Positions 1 through 5,901 of a stretch of DNA of 6,001 bases are shown piece by piece. Under the pieces are notes generated by a model. The model saw nothing but the letters and a program-made list of their open reading frames with translations. It made no database searches and had not been told where the DNA came from. The position numbers and the translations under genes are program-made. This stretch comes from Desulfobacula sp. (lineage in GTDB: Bacteria > Desulfobacterota > Desulfobacteria > Desulfobacterales > Desulfobacteraceae), in assembly GCA_027858355.1 (NCBI GenBank), contig JAQICW010000271.1:1-6001 (forward strand), in the 5' to 3' direction. Every line of letters begins with the position of its first letter. The stretch's first letter is position 1.

Positions 1-1176
1 CTCAGAGGCGGCTATGGCTGTGGTAAAACCTTTATGAGCCAGTACACCTTGTTAGAGGCACTGAAAGAGAACTTTGCAGTCTCGTTTGTGGTTGTCTCTC
101 CCAATGACACACAATTTCATAAATTTGACGAAGTTTATCATCGTATTGTGTCTGGGATCAGAACACCTATGGCTGCAAGCGGGGCTTTGGAAGATGCTAT
201 TGATAGATGGATCGCCCGAATTGAGGATCGGCTGGCAGATGAGATTGGAGATGATGCTGAAGATTTTGATGAACAGGTAAAGGTTCGCTTTGAGACCCAA
301 TTGAGTGATCTGACCAAAGAAGCCTCCGGCAATGAGTTTATTAATGTACTTAAGGCCTATTTTGATGCCAAACAGGAGGGAGAATATCAAGCTGCTTCCA
401 GCCTGATTTCCTGGATTAGTGGCTCTAAAAATGTAGCTGCGTCAGCAAAAAAAAAGGCAGGCATAAAAGGAGAAATTAATAGCGCTTCTGCCCTTTTATA
501 TCTCAAAGGGATTTTAAATATTATAAAAAAGGCAGGTCATAATGGCCTGGTAATTATTGTTGATGAGCTGGAAACAATTCTGAGGACGCGATCAGATGTA
601 AGGGGAAAGTCTCTTAATGGACTCAGGCAGATAATTGATGCTGCTAAGGATTTCCCCGGCATGTTGTGGATCTTTACAGGAACAAGAGAATTTTTCGACA
701 GTAAGAAAGGGGTGGGAGGACTGGAGCCTCTTCATGACCGTATTAAATTTACCAGTTCTGGTGGATTTGTCAGCCCGAAGCAACCACAGTTGGAACTAAA
801 ACCCTTTGACAAACAAAGGCTCAAAGCCGTGGCCTTAAAACTTCGTGAGATATTTCCTACCAATAATAAGAGCAAAATCCATAATTTAGTGGATGATGAT
901 TTCCTGGATTCTTTATGTAACCTTGTTACAGAAGGGCTTAAAGGGGATGTTGGGGTTATTCCCAGGCAATTTTTAAGAGAACTTATTACAGTATTAGATC
1001 TGGTGGAAGAGCATGACGGTTCAGATGGAGGAAAGGCGTATATTCCCAAAGAGGTTTATGACTTTCCAACCGGTGAGCTTTCCGAGGAGGACCAATCCCT
1101 TGTTGATGGCAATACTCTATCCAGGGCTGATGGGAATTCCAACTCCGGATATGATGTGGAAGCGTTGGAGTGGTGA
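1..1176 (+). CDS. BrxD/SngB-family (DUF2791) P-loop ATPase of an anti-phage system, 5'-truncated by the window edge
   Basis: The reading frame is open from base 1, and the window holds the last 391 codons. The first visible residues are the Walker A loop GGYGCGKT (residues 3-10 of this fragment). The methionine at 34 is therefore internal, and the true start lies upstream, probably a few dozen codons away. Walker B is a hydrophobic strand ending in D188-E189 (bases 562-567). A sensor-1-like strand LWIFTGTR (222-229) follows, then EPLHDRI (242-248), whose Arg could act as an arginine finger. The C-terminal PRQFLRELITVLDLV fits the lid/winged-helix end of DUF2791 ATPases. The last 30 or so residues are acidic and Ser/Gly-rich, probably a flexible tail. 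Proteins of this family are cytoplasmic ATPases found beside Lhr-like helicases in type 2 BREX (BrxD) and Shango (SngB). The overlap with the helicase gene supports one operon. I am confident of the family but not of the system. Confidence 0.85.
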   Translation, partial: LRGGYGCGKTFMSQYTLLEALKENFAVSFVVVSPNDTQFHKFDEVYHRIVSGIRTPMAASGALEDAIDRWIARIEDRLADEIGDDAEDFDEQVKVRFETQLSDLTKEASGNEFINVLKAYFDAKQEGEYQAASSLISWISGSKNVAASAKKKAGIKGEINSASALLYLKGILNIIKKAGHNGLVIIVDELETILRTRSDVRGKSLNGLRQIIDAAKDFPGMLWIFTGTREFFDSKKGVGGLEPLHDRIKFTSSGGFVSPKQPQLELKPFDKQRLKAVALKLREIFPTNNKSKIHNLVDDDFLDSLCNLVTEGLKGDVGVIPRQFLRELITVLDLVEEHDGSDGGKAYIPKEVYDFPTGELSEEDQSLVDGNTLSRADGNSNSGYDVEALEW

Positions 1177-1178
1177 TG
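1165..1178 (+). promoter_or_regulatory. Ribosome binding site and TGATG stop/start coupling between ATPase and helicase
   Basis: GGAG at 1167-1170 lies inside the last codons of the ATPase gene. It precedes ATG 1176-1178, whose A is also the last base of the ATPase TGA stop (1174-1176). This one-base overlap is a standard layout for termination-reinitiation and decides the helicase start over the two upstream GTG codons. Confidence 0.7.
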
Positions 1179-3287
1179 GGCGCATTTGCCCGCTTTAACC
1201 CATTATTGCAAGAAAAAATTGTCCACCGTCTTGGTTGGAGCAGTCTGCGGCCTGTTCAGGAATTGGCTTCTGATGCCATCTTAGATGGGAACAACTGTGT
1301 TATCCTTGCTCCGACGGCTGGAGGGAAGACAGAGGCTTCTATGTTTCCCGTTCTTTCGGGGTGTTTAACCAACCAGGAACTGGGTATGCGGGTGCTTTAT
1401 ATCTGTCCTACCAGGGCTTTAATCAATAATCAGGAACATCGGTTGGGAGAATATGCCTCTATGTTGGGTTTAGGGGCATTTAAATGGCATGGTGATGTGA
1501 CTGCTGCAACAAAAAAAAAGTTTTTAAGAGAGCCATGTGAAGTCCTGATAACCACACCAGAGTCACTTGAGGTAATGCTTGTCTCTGGGAATGTACCAAC
1601 AGCCAAGCTTTTTAAGCATCTTAAATATGTCATTATTGATGAAATCCATGCCCTGGGCTCTTGCGATCGGGGCAATCATCTTATCTCCGTGTTAGAAAGG
1701 ATAAGGGCCTATTGTGACAATGATTTCCAGCGCATAGGCCTCTCTGCAACTGTGGGGAATCCAGATCAGATATTAGAATGGCTTCAAGGGAGTTCTAAAA
1801 ATCCTCAAAAACTTGTTGATCCTCCAAAAAAACACGGTAAAAAAATAATTGAAATAAAGCTAACAAATGAACCTGGCCATTTAGTATCGCAAGCAATAGG
1901 TGCTGCCCACGGGATAAAGAGCCTTCTCTTTTGTGAGAGTCGCAGATTAGTTGAGAAGATTTCCAGCAGGCTCAAGGAACGGGGGGATACTATTTATGTA
2001 CATCATTCTTCCCTAAGCAGAGAAGAGAGAGAAGGTTCTGAAAAAGAGTTTTACAAAGGCTCTGAAGCCTGTATCGTCTGCACCTCTACCATGGAACTTG
2101 GAATTGATGTGGGAGACCTGGATAAGGTACTTCAGGTGGATTGCCCTGCAACTGTATCATCATTCCTTCAAAGGATGGGTCGTACAGGTAGGCGGACCGG
2201 TAGTGTGGCCAACACCACATTTTTTATTGAACAGGAATCTAAACTGCTTCAAGCCATTGCGATAGTTGAACTGGCCAGAAACAACTGGGTAGAGAATGTG
2301 AAAACACAGAAAACAGTCTGGCATATTCTGCTTCATCAGATCATGGCCATGTGTCTTGAAAGAGGAGCAGTAACAATTACCACGCTTTGGGATCAACTCC
2401 ATTGCGCCTATTGTTTCTCTGGAATAAGCAGGGAGAAGTTTGATCGATTTATTGGTTTTCTTTTAAGTAACGATTTTCTTCATGATGATGGCAGAATGTA
2501 CTCTTTGGGTTTAAAAGCAGAAAAGGCTTTTGGAAGAAAAAACTTCATGGAAATCTACTCTGTTTTCAGCACTCCGCTGGAGTTTGAGGTTGCTGGTCTA
2601 TCGGGTGATATTATCGGGACCGTACAATGGGACTTCCTTGAAAAACTTTTGGAAGAGAGCTCAGCCTTCTACCTTGCTGGAAGAGCCTGGCTTGTTGAAA
2701 GAATTGAGTGGAAGAAAAAATGTGTGACGGTCATCCCTGCACCCGCAGGAAAGGTTCCCAAATGGGGTGGAATAACGCCGAATTTTTTGAGCTATGAACT
2801 TTGCCGTAAAATGCGAGATATTTTAATCAGTGCAGAGGATTATTCTTATCTTGATGTAGAATCTAAAGAATTATTAGCATCCATGCGGGTTGATCGCCAA
2901 GCATTGCTTTCCAGTTCGTATGCGCCAATAGAATATGATGAAAATGGTTTTATCTGGTTGACCTGGGCAGGCGGTAATATAAACAATACTCTCCGTACAA
3001 TCCTTAAAATAGAACTGAATGCTGATGTACAGGCGAGCAATGAATATGTCAAGGTTAAGAGCGATTCTTCAACATTTAAAGATTATCTTGAAACCATAAA
3101 AAAAATTTCCCAGCCCCATTACTGGGATAACCCTGAGGTACTCAATAAAATAAACACAATGGTTCCGAATTATCATTTAAGCAAATTTCAGCCTTATTTG
3201 CCGGAAGAACTTAAATTAAGATTAGTCGCTGAAACTATATTTGATATTGAAGGAACTTTGGCTTTTTTGAAAAAAACTAACCATTGA
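1176..3287 (+). CDS. Lhr-like superfamily 2 DEAD/DEAH-box helicase (BrxHI/SngC type), defence-associated
   Basis: This complete 703-residue ATP-dependent helicase carries every core motif. They are motif I APTAGGKT (K51), Ia PTR (78-80), Ib TTPES (126-130), II DEIH (155-158), III SAT (190-192), V ELGIDVGD (from 307) and VI QRMGRTGR (332-339). After the two RecA domains comes a winged-helix-like region. Then a segment at about 497-532 (FYLAGRAWLV, then PAPAGKVPKWGG) resembles the Lhr core C-terminal module. The length fits the short Lhr-like defence helicases rather than full-length Lhr. I chose ATG 1176 because it overlaps the ATPase stop in TGATG and has GGAG at 1167-1170, five bases upstream; GTG at 1170 and 1173 are in-frame alternatives. 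Coupling suggests roughly equal expression with the ATPase, and the pair probably act together on invading DNA. Assignment to BrxHI of type 2 BREX or SngC of Shango is from context and is unresolved. Confidence 0.9.
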   Translation: MGAFARFNPLLQEKIVHRLGWSSLRPVQELASDAILDGNNCVILAPTAGGKTEASMFPVLSGCLTNQELGMRVLYICPTRALINNQEHRLGEYASMLGLGAFKWHGDVTAATKKKFLREPCEVLITTPESLEVMLVSGNVPTAKLFKHLKYVIIDEIHALGSCDRGNHLISVLERIRAYCDNDFQRIGLSATVGNPDQILEWLQGSSKNPQKLVDPPKKHGKKIIEIKLTNEPGHLVSQAIGAAHGIKSLLFCESRRLVEKISSRLKERGDTIYVHHSSLSREEREGSEKEFYKGSEACIVCTSTMELGIDVGDLDKVLQVDCPATVSSFLQRMGRTGRRTGSVANTTFFIEQESKLLQAIAIVELARNNWVENVKTQKTVWHILLHQIMAMCLERGAVTITTLWDQLHCAYCFSGISREKFDRFIGFLLSNDFLHDDGRMYSLGLKAEKAFGRKNFMEIYSVFSTPLEFEVAGLSGDIIGTVQWDFLEKLLEESSAFYLAGRAWLVERIEWKKKCVTVIPAPAGKVPKWGGITPNFLSYELCRKMRDILISAEDYSYLDVESKELLASMRVDRQALLSSSYAPIEYDENGFIWLTWAGGNINNTLRTILKIELNADVQASNEYVKVKSDSSTFKDYLETIKKISQPHYWDNPEVLNKINTMVPNYHLSKFQPYLPEELKLRLVAETIFDIEGTLAFLKKTNH

Positions 3288-3550
3288 AGGTAAAGCAGGA
3301 AAAAACTGAAGGGAGTTCTGGGCTTTATTTTTGACATGGTAGAGTAGGGAAAATATATTTTTAGATTACAATTGGATTTTTCACTATGGTGTCTTTCCGA
3401 TCTATCTCTTATTTTTTTCCTTTTAGGGTTTCAATTTTTCATGATGAAAAGAATTATGATTAGTTTGAGCATAAGTGAGCCCTTCTGGCAAAAGTCTTTG
3501 TTGATCAACGACAAATATTTTTTCCCTGCGGGTATTATAAAAGACGCTGA
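3288..3550. other. AT-rich intergenic region with no convincing gene
   Basis: This stretch lies between the helicase stop and the 3' end of the minus-strand gene pair. It is rich in T and A runs. It holds a strong promoter-like sequence (3331-3359) and a 10-bp palindrome GTTGATCAAC (3500-3509). A weak imperfect stem follows the helicase stop: AAAGCAG at 3292-3298 against CTGGGCTTT at 3318-3326, followed by ATTTTT, which could be a poor terminator. A 77-codon plus-strand frame starting at TTG 3372 has no Shine-Dalgarno sequence and low-complexity content, and it runs antisense into the minus-strand gene. I do not call it a gene. Confidence 0.6.
3331..3359 (+). promoter_or_regulatory. Near-consensus sigma-70-type promoter facing right
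   Basis: TTGACA at 3331-3336 is a perfect -35 box. After exactly 17 bases comes TATATT (3354-3359), which matches the -10 consensus at five of six positions. Transcription would start near 3366. No credible protein gene follows on the plus strand before the insertion sequence, and the transcript would run antisense to the two minus-strand genes. The match is seen directly; activity is inferred. It could drive a small or antisense RNA, or be left over from a gene that has decayed or been displaced. Confidence 0.5.
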
Positions 3551-3913
3551 TCACTGTATTGTCTCAGTTGAAAGCAACTCACGTTCAAGGATATCGAGAT
3601 CATAGCATACTGCATCCCATCCCGAATGCCAACGGGAATCAAGTGCTTCGCTTGGTTGGCATAGTGAGCGAGTCTTACTAAGCAAGGATACACAAATTCC
3701 GAGAATCTTGGCAGATTTTGGGTCCTCGCAATGCACTCGGTCGATATCATCCGGCATCAACGGCCCAGCAACGCCTGCATATTCAGCCGCCCACTGGCTA
3801 ACCCCCAACAATGAACGCTTTATCCTGGTGCGAAGGACATACGCGGACTCGGTATTTCTCGCGGATGCCTTAGTGGACGCAATCAAACCCAGACAATCAT
3901 GCAGCGTCGGCAT
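3551..3913 (-). CDS. Hypothetical protein, 120 aa, second gene of a minus-strand pair
   Basis: I do not recognise this protein. The frame runs from ATG at 3913-3911 to TGA at 3553-3551. A good ribosome site (GGAGAAGG, six bases before the ATG) lies in the end of the preceding gene, and the two coding regions overlap by 17 bases, so translation is probably coupled. The open frame continues upstream to 4063, but that part overlaps the neighbour and has poor composition, so I prefer the shorter form. The protein is soluble-looking, with no signal peptide or membrane segment. It has an Arg/Lys-rich N-terminal half with a plausible helix (ESAYVLRTRIKRSLLGVSQW, 22-41), then an acidic stretch with scattered cysteines (62, 74, 85, 103), and an acidic helix near the end (YDLDILERELL). 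The surrounding DNA appears more GC-rich than the defence genes and the IS, which suggests separate acquisition. Confidence 0.5.
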   Translation of the reverse strand: MPTLHDCLGLIASTKASARNTESAYVLRTRIKRSLLGVSQWAAEYAGVAGPLMPDDIDRVHCEDPKSAKILGICVSLLSKTRSLCQPSEALDSRWHSGWDAVCYDLDILERELLSTETIQ

Positions 3914-4124
3914 AAATAACCTTCTCCAACCGGTCAAGAAATGTGGACAAGATGTCAACGGTACGAGCCACAGCTGACAAGGACACTTGGCATGGGGCAT
4001 TGCACTGGCCTTCTTCATAAAGACGAAATCGGTGTGCAAGCTCAAGGTCTTTATGCACTGCACTCAGATTGAGGAGTTCTGCTGCCCGTGCGATACTCTT
4101 CCGGCCGTATGTGGGCCTTCCCAT
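3897..4124 (-). CDS. Hypothetical protein, 75 aa, first gene of a minus-strand pair
   Basis: I do not recognise this protein. ATG at 4124-4122 begins MGRPTYGRKSIARAAELL. An in-frame GTG at 4136 would add four residues, and a TAG immediately upstream (4139-4137) closes the frame. No Shine-Dalgarno sequence is visible before the ATG. The N-terminus is basic (GRPTYGRKSIAR) and runs into an amphipathic helix. The middle has a CxxxC (C41, C45), and the last third (VDILSTFLDRLEKVIY) is a likely helix. The gene overlaps the downstream 120-aa gene by 17 bases. A small upstream gene overlapping a larger one resembles toxin-antitoxin or small regulator pairs, but there is no homology support for that. 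The IS left end lies only about 40 bases from the start, so the native promoter or leader may have been lost, and the gene could be a remnant. Confidence is in it being coding, not in any function. Confidence 0.45.
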   Translation of the reverse strand: MGRPTYGRKSIARAAELLNLSAVHKDLELAHRFRLYEEGQCNAPCQVSLSAVARTVDILSTFLDRLEKVIYADAA

Positions 4125-4161
4125 TATGTAACACACTAAAACAGATGCATGTCTGGCCCCC

Positions 4162-4183
4162 TGTATCAGGATAGATGTCGCCT
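4162..4183 (+). repeat. Candidate left terminal inverted repeat of the IS
   Basis: The sequence starts with TG and contains the core TGTCGCCT (4176-4183), which recurs inverted at 5882-5889. The match outside the core is imperfect and needs a two-base gap. The same core also forms part of the hairpin over the orfA ribosome binding site. Confidence 0.4.
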
Positions 4184-4218
4184 CAATTAAAAATTAAAAC
4201 TGGGGCATTGAGGTGATA
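4176..4218 (+). promoter_or_regulatory. Hairpin sequestering the orfA ribosome binding site
   Basis: Bases 4176-4187 (TGTCGCCTCAAT) pair with 4207-4218 (ATTGAGGTGATA) as RNA. This gives 12 consecutive pairs, two of them G-U, with a 19-nt AT-rich loop. The 3' arm contains the GAGGTG Shine-Dalgarno sequence (4210-4215) used by ATG 4222. A transcript entering the IS from outside would fold this stem and hide the site. A transcript starting inside the element, at or after about 4188, would lack the 5' arm. This is a known way for several insertion sequences to avoid activation by outside transcription. The pairing is seen directly; its role here is inferred. Confidence 0.55.
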
Positions 4219-4221
4219 AAC

Positions 4222-4710
4222 ATGGGATATCCTATCCAATTAAAAGAAGCCGTGTTAAAAAAGGTATTACAGAGAAACAAAACCAACTATGAAATCGCAA
4301 GAGAGTCAGGGGTTAGCCGGTCTACAATCGGTAAATGGTTAAAAGAACATAAACAAAATGGAAGCATAAAATTGAAATCAAAAGAAAAACGCCCCAAGGA
4401 CTGGACAGCTGAAGAACGTATTTCTGCTATAATTAAAACCGGTTGCATAACTGCAGAAGACCGCACAACCTGGTGCCGCAAAAATGGTATTTTCATACAT
4501 AATTTGGATCAATGTAAAAAAGATGCCATATCAGCAATGATCCCGAAAGCTAATAAAGAACAGATTGAAGCACACAGAAATCTTAAGAAAGAAATTTCTG
4601 CTTTAAAAAAAGACCTGTCCCGCAAAGATAAAGCATTAGCAGAAACCGCAGCATTGCTGGTTCTTAAAAAAAAAGTCCAGGAGATCTGGGGGGAGCCAGA
4701 GGAAGATTGA
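4222..4710 (+). CDS. IS3-like transposase OrfA (HTH, coiled coil)
   Basis: This 162-residue DNA-binding subunit of the IS transposase has a helix-turn-helix at about residues 21-41 (NYEIARESGVSRSTIGKWL), of the type that recognises the IS ends. A Trp-containing segment (DWTAEERI, from 60) follows. The tail at about 113-155 is a heptad-like coiled coil with the block RKDKALAETAALLVLKKKV, which is typical of OrfA proteins in this IS group and used for oligomerisation. I chose ATG 4222 because GAGGTG sits six bases upstream; the in-frame GTG at 4213 overlaps that site and is less likely. The gene ends in TGA at 4708-4710, overlapping the orfB start. An A9 run at 4666-4674 near its end is a possible -1 frameshift site. 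It appears intact, with no internal stops. Confidence 0.88.
   Translation: MGYPIQLKEAVLKKVLQRNKTNYEIARESGVSRSTIGKWLKEHKQNGSIKLKSKEKRPKDWTAEERISAIIKTGCITAEDRTTWCRKNGIFIHNLDQCKKDAISAMIPKANKEQIEAHRNLKKEISALKKDLSRKDKALAETAALLVLKKKVQEIWGEPEED
4666..4674 (+). promoter_or_regulatory. A9 run, candidate -1 frameshift/slippage site joining orfA to orfB
   Basis: Nine adenines are read as AAA AAA AAA in the orfA frame. The orfB frame is -1 relative to orfA and open from 4632 (after a TAA at 4629-4631) through to the orfB stop. Slipping back one base here would therefore bypass the orfA stop and give a full OrfAB fusion, with about 11 linker residues before the TTG codon at 4707. IS3-family elements commonly make their active transposase this way. 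I see no convincing stimulatory structure downstream. Confidence 0.45.
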
Positions 4711-5789
4711 TCAGTCAAGAAGACAAAAAAACTGTGTTGAAATTGATTTTAGAGGCTTGTAAATCCGGAGCTCGGAAAAGTAAGGCAGCCCAATTATTGG
4801 GGCTGACCATTCGAACCCTCCAGCGTTGGGGTCAAAACGGTCTGTTGGATAACCGGAAAGGGTCCCGAGCCGCCCCTGGTAACAAATTATCTGATGATGA
4901 AAAAACCCGGATTGGCAATGTATTAGAATCGCCTGAATTTGCTGAGTCCAATCCAAATCAGATCGTGCCAAGACTTGCTGATCAGGGAATTTATTTAGGT
5001 TCTGAATCAACCATGTACAGAATTTTACGTGAATTAAAAATGGATACACACCGCCAATCAAGCCTTCCCGCAAAGAGGCACAGCCCGGATCCTTTGATTG
5101 CGAATGCCCCGAATCAGTTATGGAGTTGGGATATCACATATTTACCGTCAACTGTAAGGGGCAGGTTTTTTTATCTGTATATGGTCATGGATTTATACAG
5201 CCGGAAAGCCGTTGCATGTCAAGTTTATGAGCATGAGTCCGGTGAACTGGCAGCAGATCTGATGACAGATGCCTGTCTTCGAGAAAAAATCCTAAAAGAC
5301 CAAGTGACCTTGCATTCTGATAATGGATCTCCCATGAAGTGTGCCACCATGCTGGCAAAGCTTCAGGATTTGGGAGTTGTCCCATCGTTCAGCAGACCCA
5401 GTATCAGCAATGATAATCCATACTCAGAATCATTGTTCCGGACATTGAAGTATCGGCCGGAATATCCGGACAAGCCGTTTAAAACAATATTTGAAGCCAG
5501 AGAATGGGCCAATAGCTTTATTTATTGGTATAATAAGGAGCATCTGCATAGCAGTATCCATTTTGTAACCCCGGAGGACAGGCATAATGGCAGAGATATA
5601 AAAATTCTTGCAAACCGTCAGCATGTATATCAGGAAGCTAAATCAAAGAATCCTGAAAGATGGTCAGGAAAAACAAGAAATTGGAATCCTGTCACAGAGG
5701 CCGTTTTAAAGAAATTTAAAAAAATTAAAATAACTTCAGAAGAAACGGAGGAGGCAGCACATAATATGTTGAAAATAGCGATGCACTAA
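4707..5789 (+). CDS. IS3-like DDE transposase OrfB (rve integrase core)
   Basis: This 360-residue catalytic subunit carries out DNA strand cleavage and transfer during transposition. An N-terminal HTH (about 22-45, SKAAQLLGLTIRTLQRW) is followed by a linker domain with TMYRILREL. The retroviral-integrase core then has D142 (WDITYLP), D205 (HSDNG) and E241 (NPYSES). The last two are separated by exactly 35 residues, as in the IS3 family. K248 and the late WYNKEHLHSSIHFVTPEDRH block (274-293) are also as expected. The catalytic triad is intact and there are no internal stops, so the element may be active. The TTG start at 4707 has AGAGGA at 4698-4703 and overlaps the orfA stop by four bases (TTGA). 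OrfB could therefore be made by coupling as well as by frameshift fusion with OrfA. Confidence 0.92.
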   Translation: MISQEDKKTVLKLILEACKSGARKSKAAQLLGLTIRTLQRWGQNGLLDNRKGSRAAPGNKLSDDEKTRIGNVLESPEFAESNPNQIVPRLADQGIYLGSESTMYRILRELKMDTHRQSSLPAKRHSPDPLIANAPNQLWSWDITYLPSTVRGRFFYLYMVMDLYSRKAVACQVYEHESGELAADLMTDACLREKILKDQVTLHSDNGSPMKCATMLAKLQDLGVVPSFSRPSISNDNPYSESLFRTLKYRPEYPDKPFKTIFEAREWANSFIYWYNKEHLHSSIHFVTPEDRHNGRDIKILANRQHVYQEAKSKNPERWSGKTRNWNPVTEAVLKKFKKIKITSEETEEAAHNMLKIAMH

Positions 5790-5852
5790 CAAAATCTTCT
5801 CATGGGTGAGAATGGGCATAATTTACTCGTCGGAACCCATGAGAAGATTTTG
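5790..5852. repeat. Perfect 18-bp inverted repeat (large hairpin) directly after orfB
   Basis: Bases 5790-5807 (CAAAATCTTCTCATGGGT) are the exact reverse complement of 5835-5852, around a 27-nt spacer (5808-5834). The left arm begins at the first base after the orfB TAA. There is no T tract after the right arm (CGGGAAAG follows), so it is not a classic intrinsic terminator. It could still stop transcription, block exonucleases or bind transposase. It lies inside the proposed IS and is not repeated at the left end. It could also be a small independent palindromic element. Confidence 0.85.
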
Positions 5853-5881
5853 CGGGAAAGTTGGCAAATCATTTTAGGAAA

Positions 5882-5901
5882 AGGCGACAACTTGCTTGAC
5901 A
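5882..5901 (-). repeat. Candidate right terminal inverted repeat of the IS
   Basis: Read on the minus strand this is TGTCAAGCAAGTTGTCGCCT, matching the left end at the TG terminus and the TGTCGCCT core. The outer half is only loosely similar. The boundary is tentative because no target-site duplication flanks the pair. Confidence 0.35.

Larger units (their letters stand above)
4162..5901 (+). mobile_element. IS3-like insertion sequence with orfA and orfB (ends tentative)
   Basis: The element carries an HTH/coiled-coil OrfA and an rve-type DDE OrfB in the -1 frame, the classic IS3-family layout. I looked for ends by eye. TGTATCAGGATAGATGTCGCCT at 4162-4183 has an imperfect inverted counterpart at 5882-5901 (AGGCGACAACTTGCTTGACA on the plus strand). 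They share a perfect TGTCGCCT core and about 16 of 20 aligned positions if a two-base gap is allowed. Both would start TG and end CA, as IS3 ends do. That gives about 1740 bp, which is long for the family. I see no clear target duplication: the flanks are CCC on the left and TCC on the right. The transposase content is certain; the boundaries are a hypothesis. Confidence 0.75.

Noticed and set aside
34..36. ATG at 34 as the start of the ATPase gene
   Set aside because: The Walker A loop lies just upstream in the same open frame, so the gene begins before the window.
3372..3605. 77-codon plus-strand frame after the strong promoter
   Set aside because: It has a TTG start without a ribosome site and a low-complexity composition, and it overlaps the 3' end of the minus-strand gene. 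No family resemblance is visible.
3626..3662. Inverted repeat ATGCCAAC / GTTGGCAT with an inner CAAG / CTTG
   Set aside because: It lies wholly inside the 120-aa coding region with an asymmetric internal loop, and it probably reflects chance or coding constraint.
4016..4055. 9-bp inverted repeat CATAAAGAC / GTCTTTATG
   Set aside because: It is within the 75-aa coding region with a 22-base loop. Chance is a sufficient explanation.
3914..4063. 50-residue N-terminal extension of the 120-aa minus-strand protein
   Set aside because: It overlaps most of the 75-aa frame, has odd composition, and the ATG at 3913 has a much better ribosome site.
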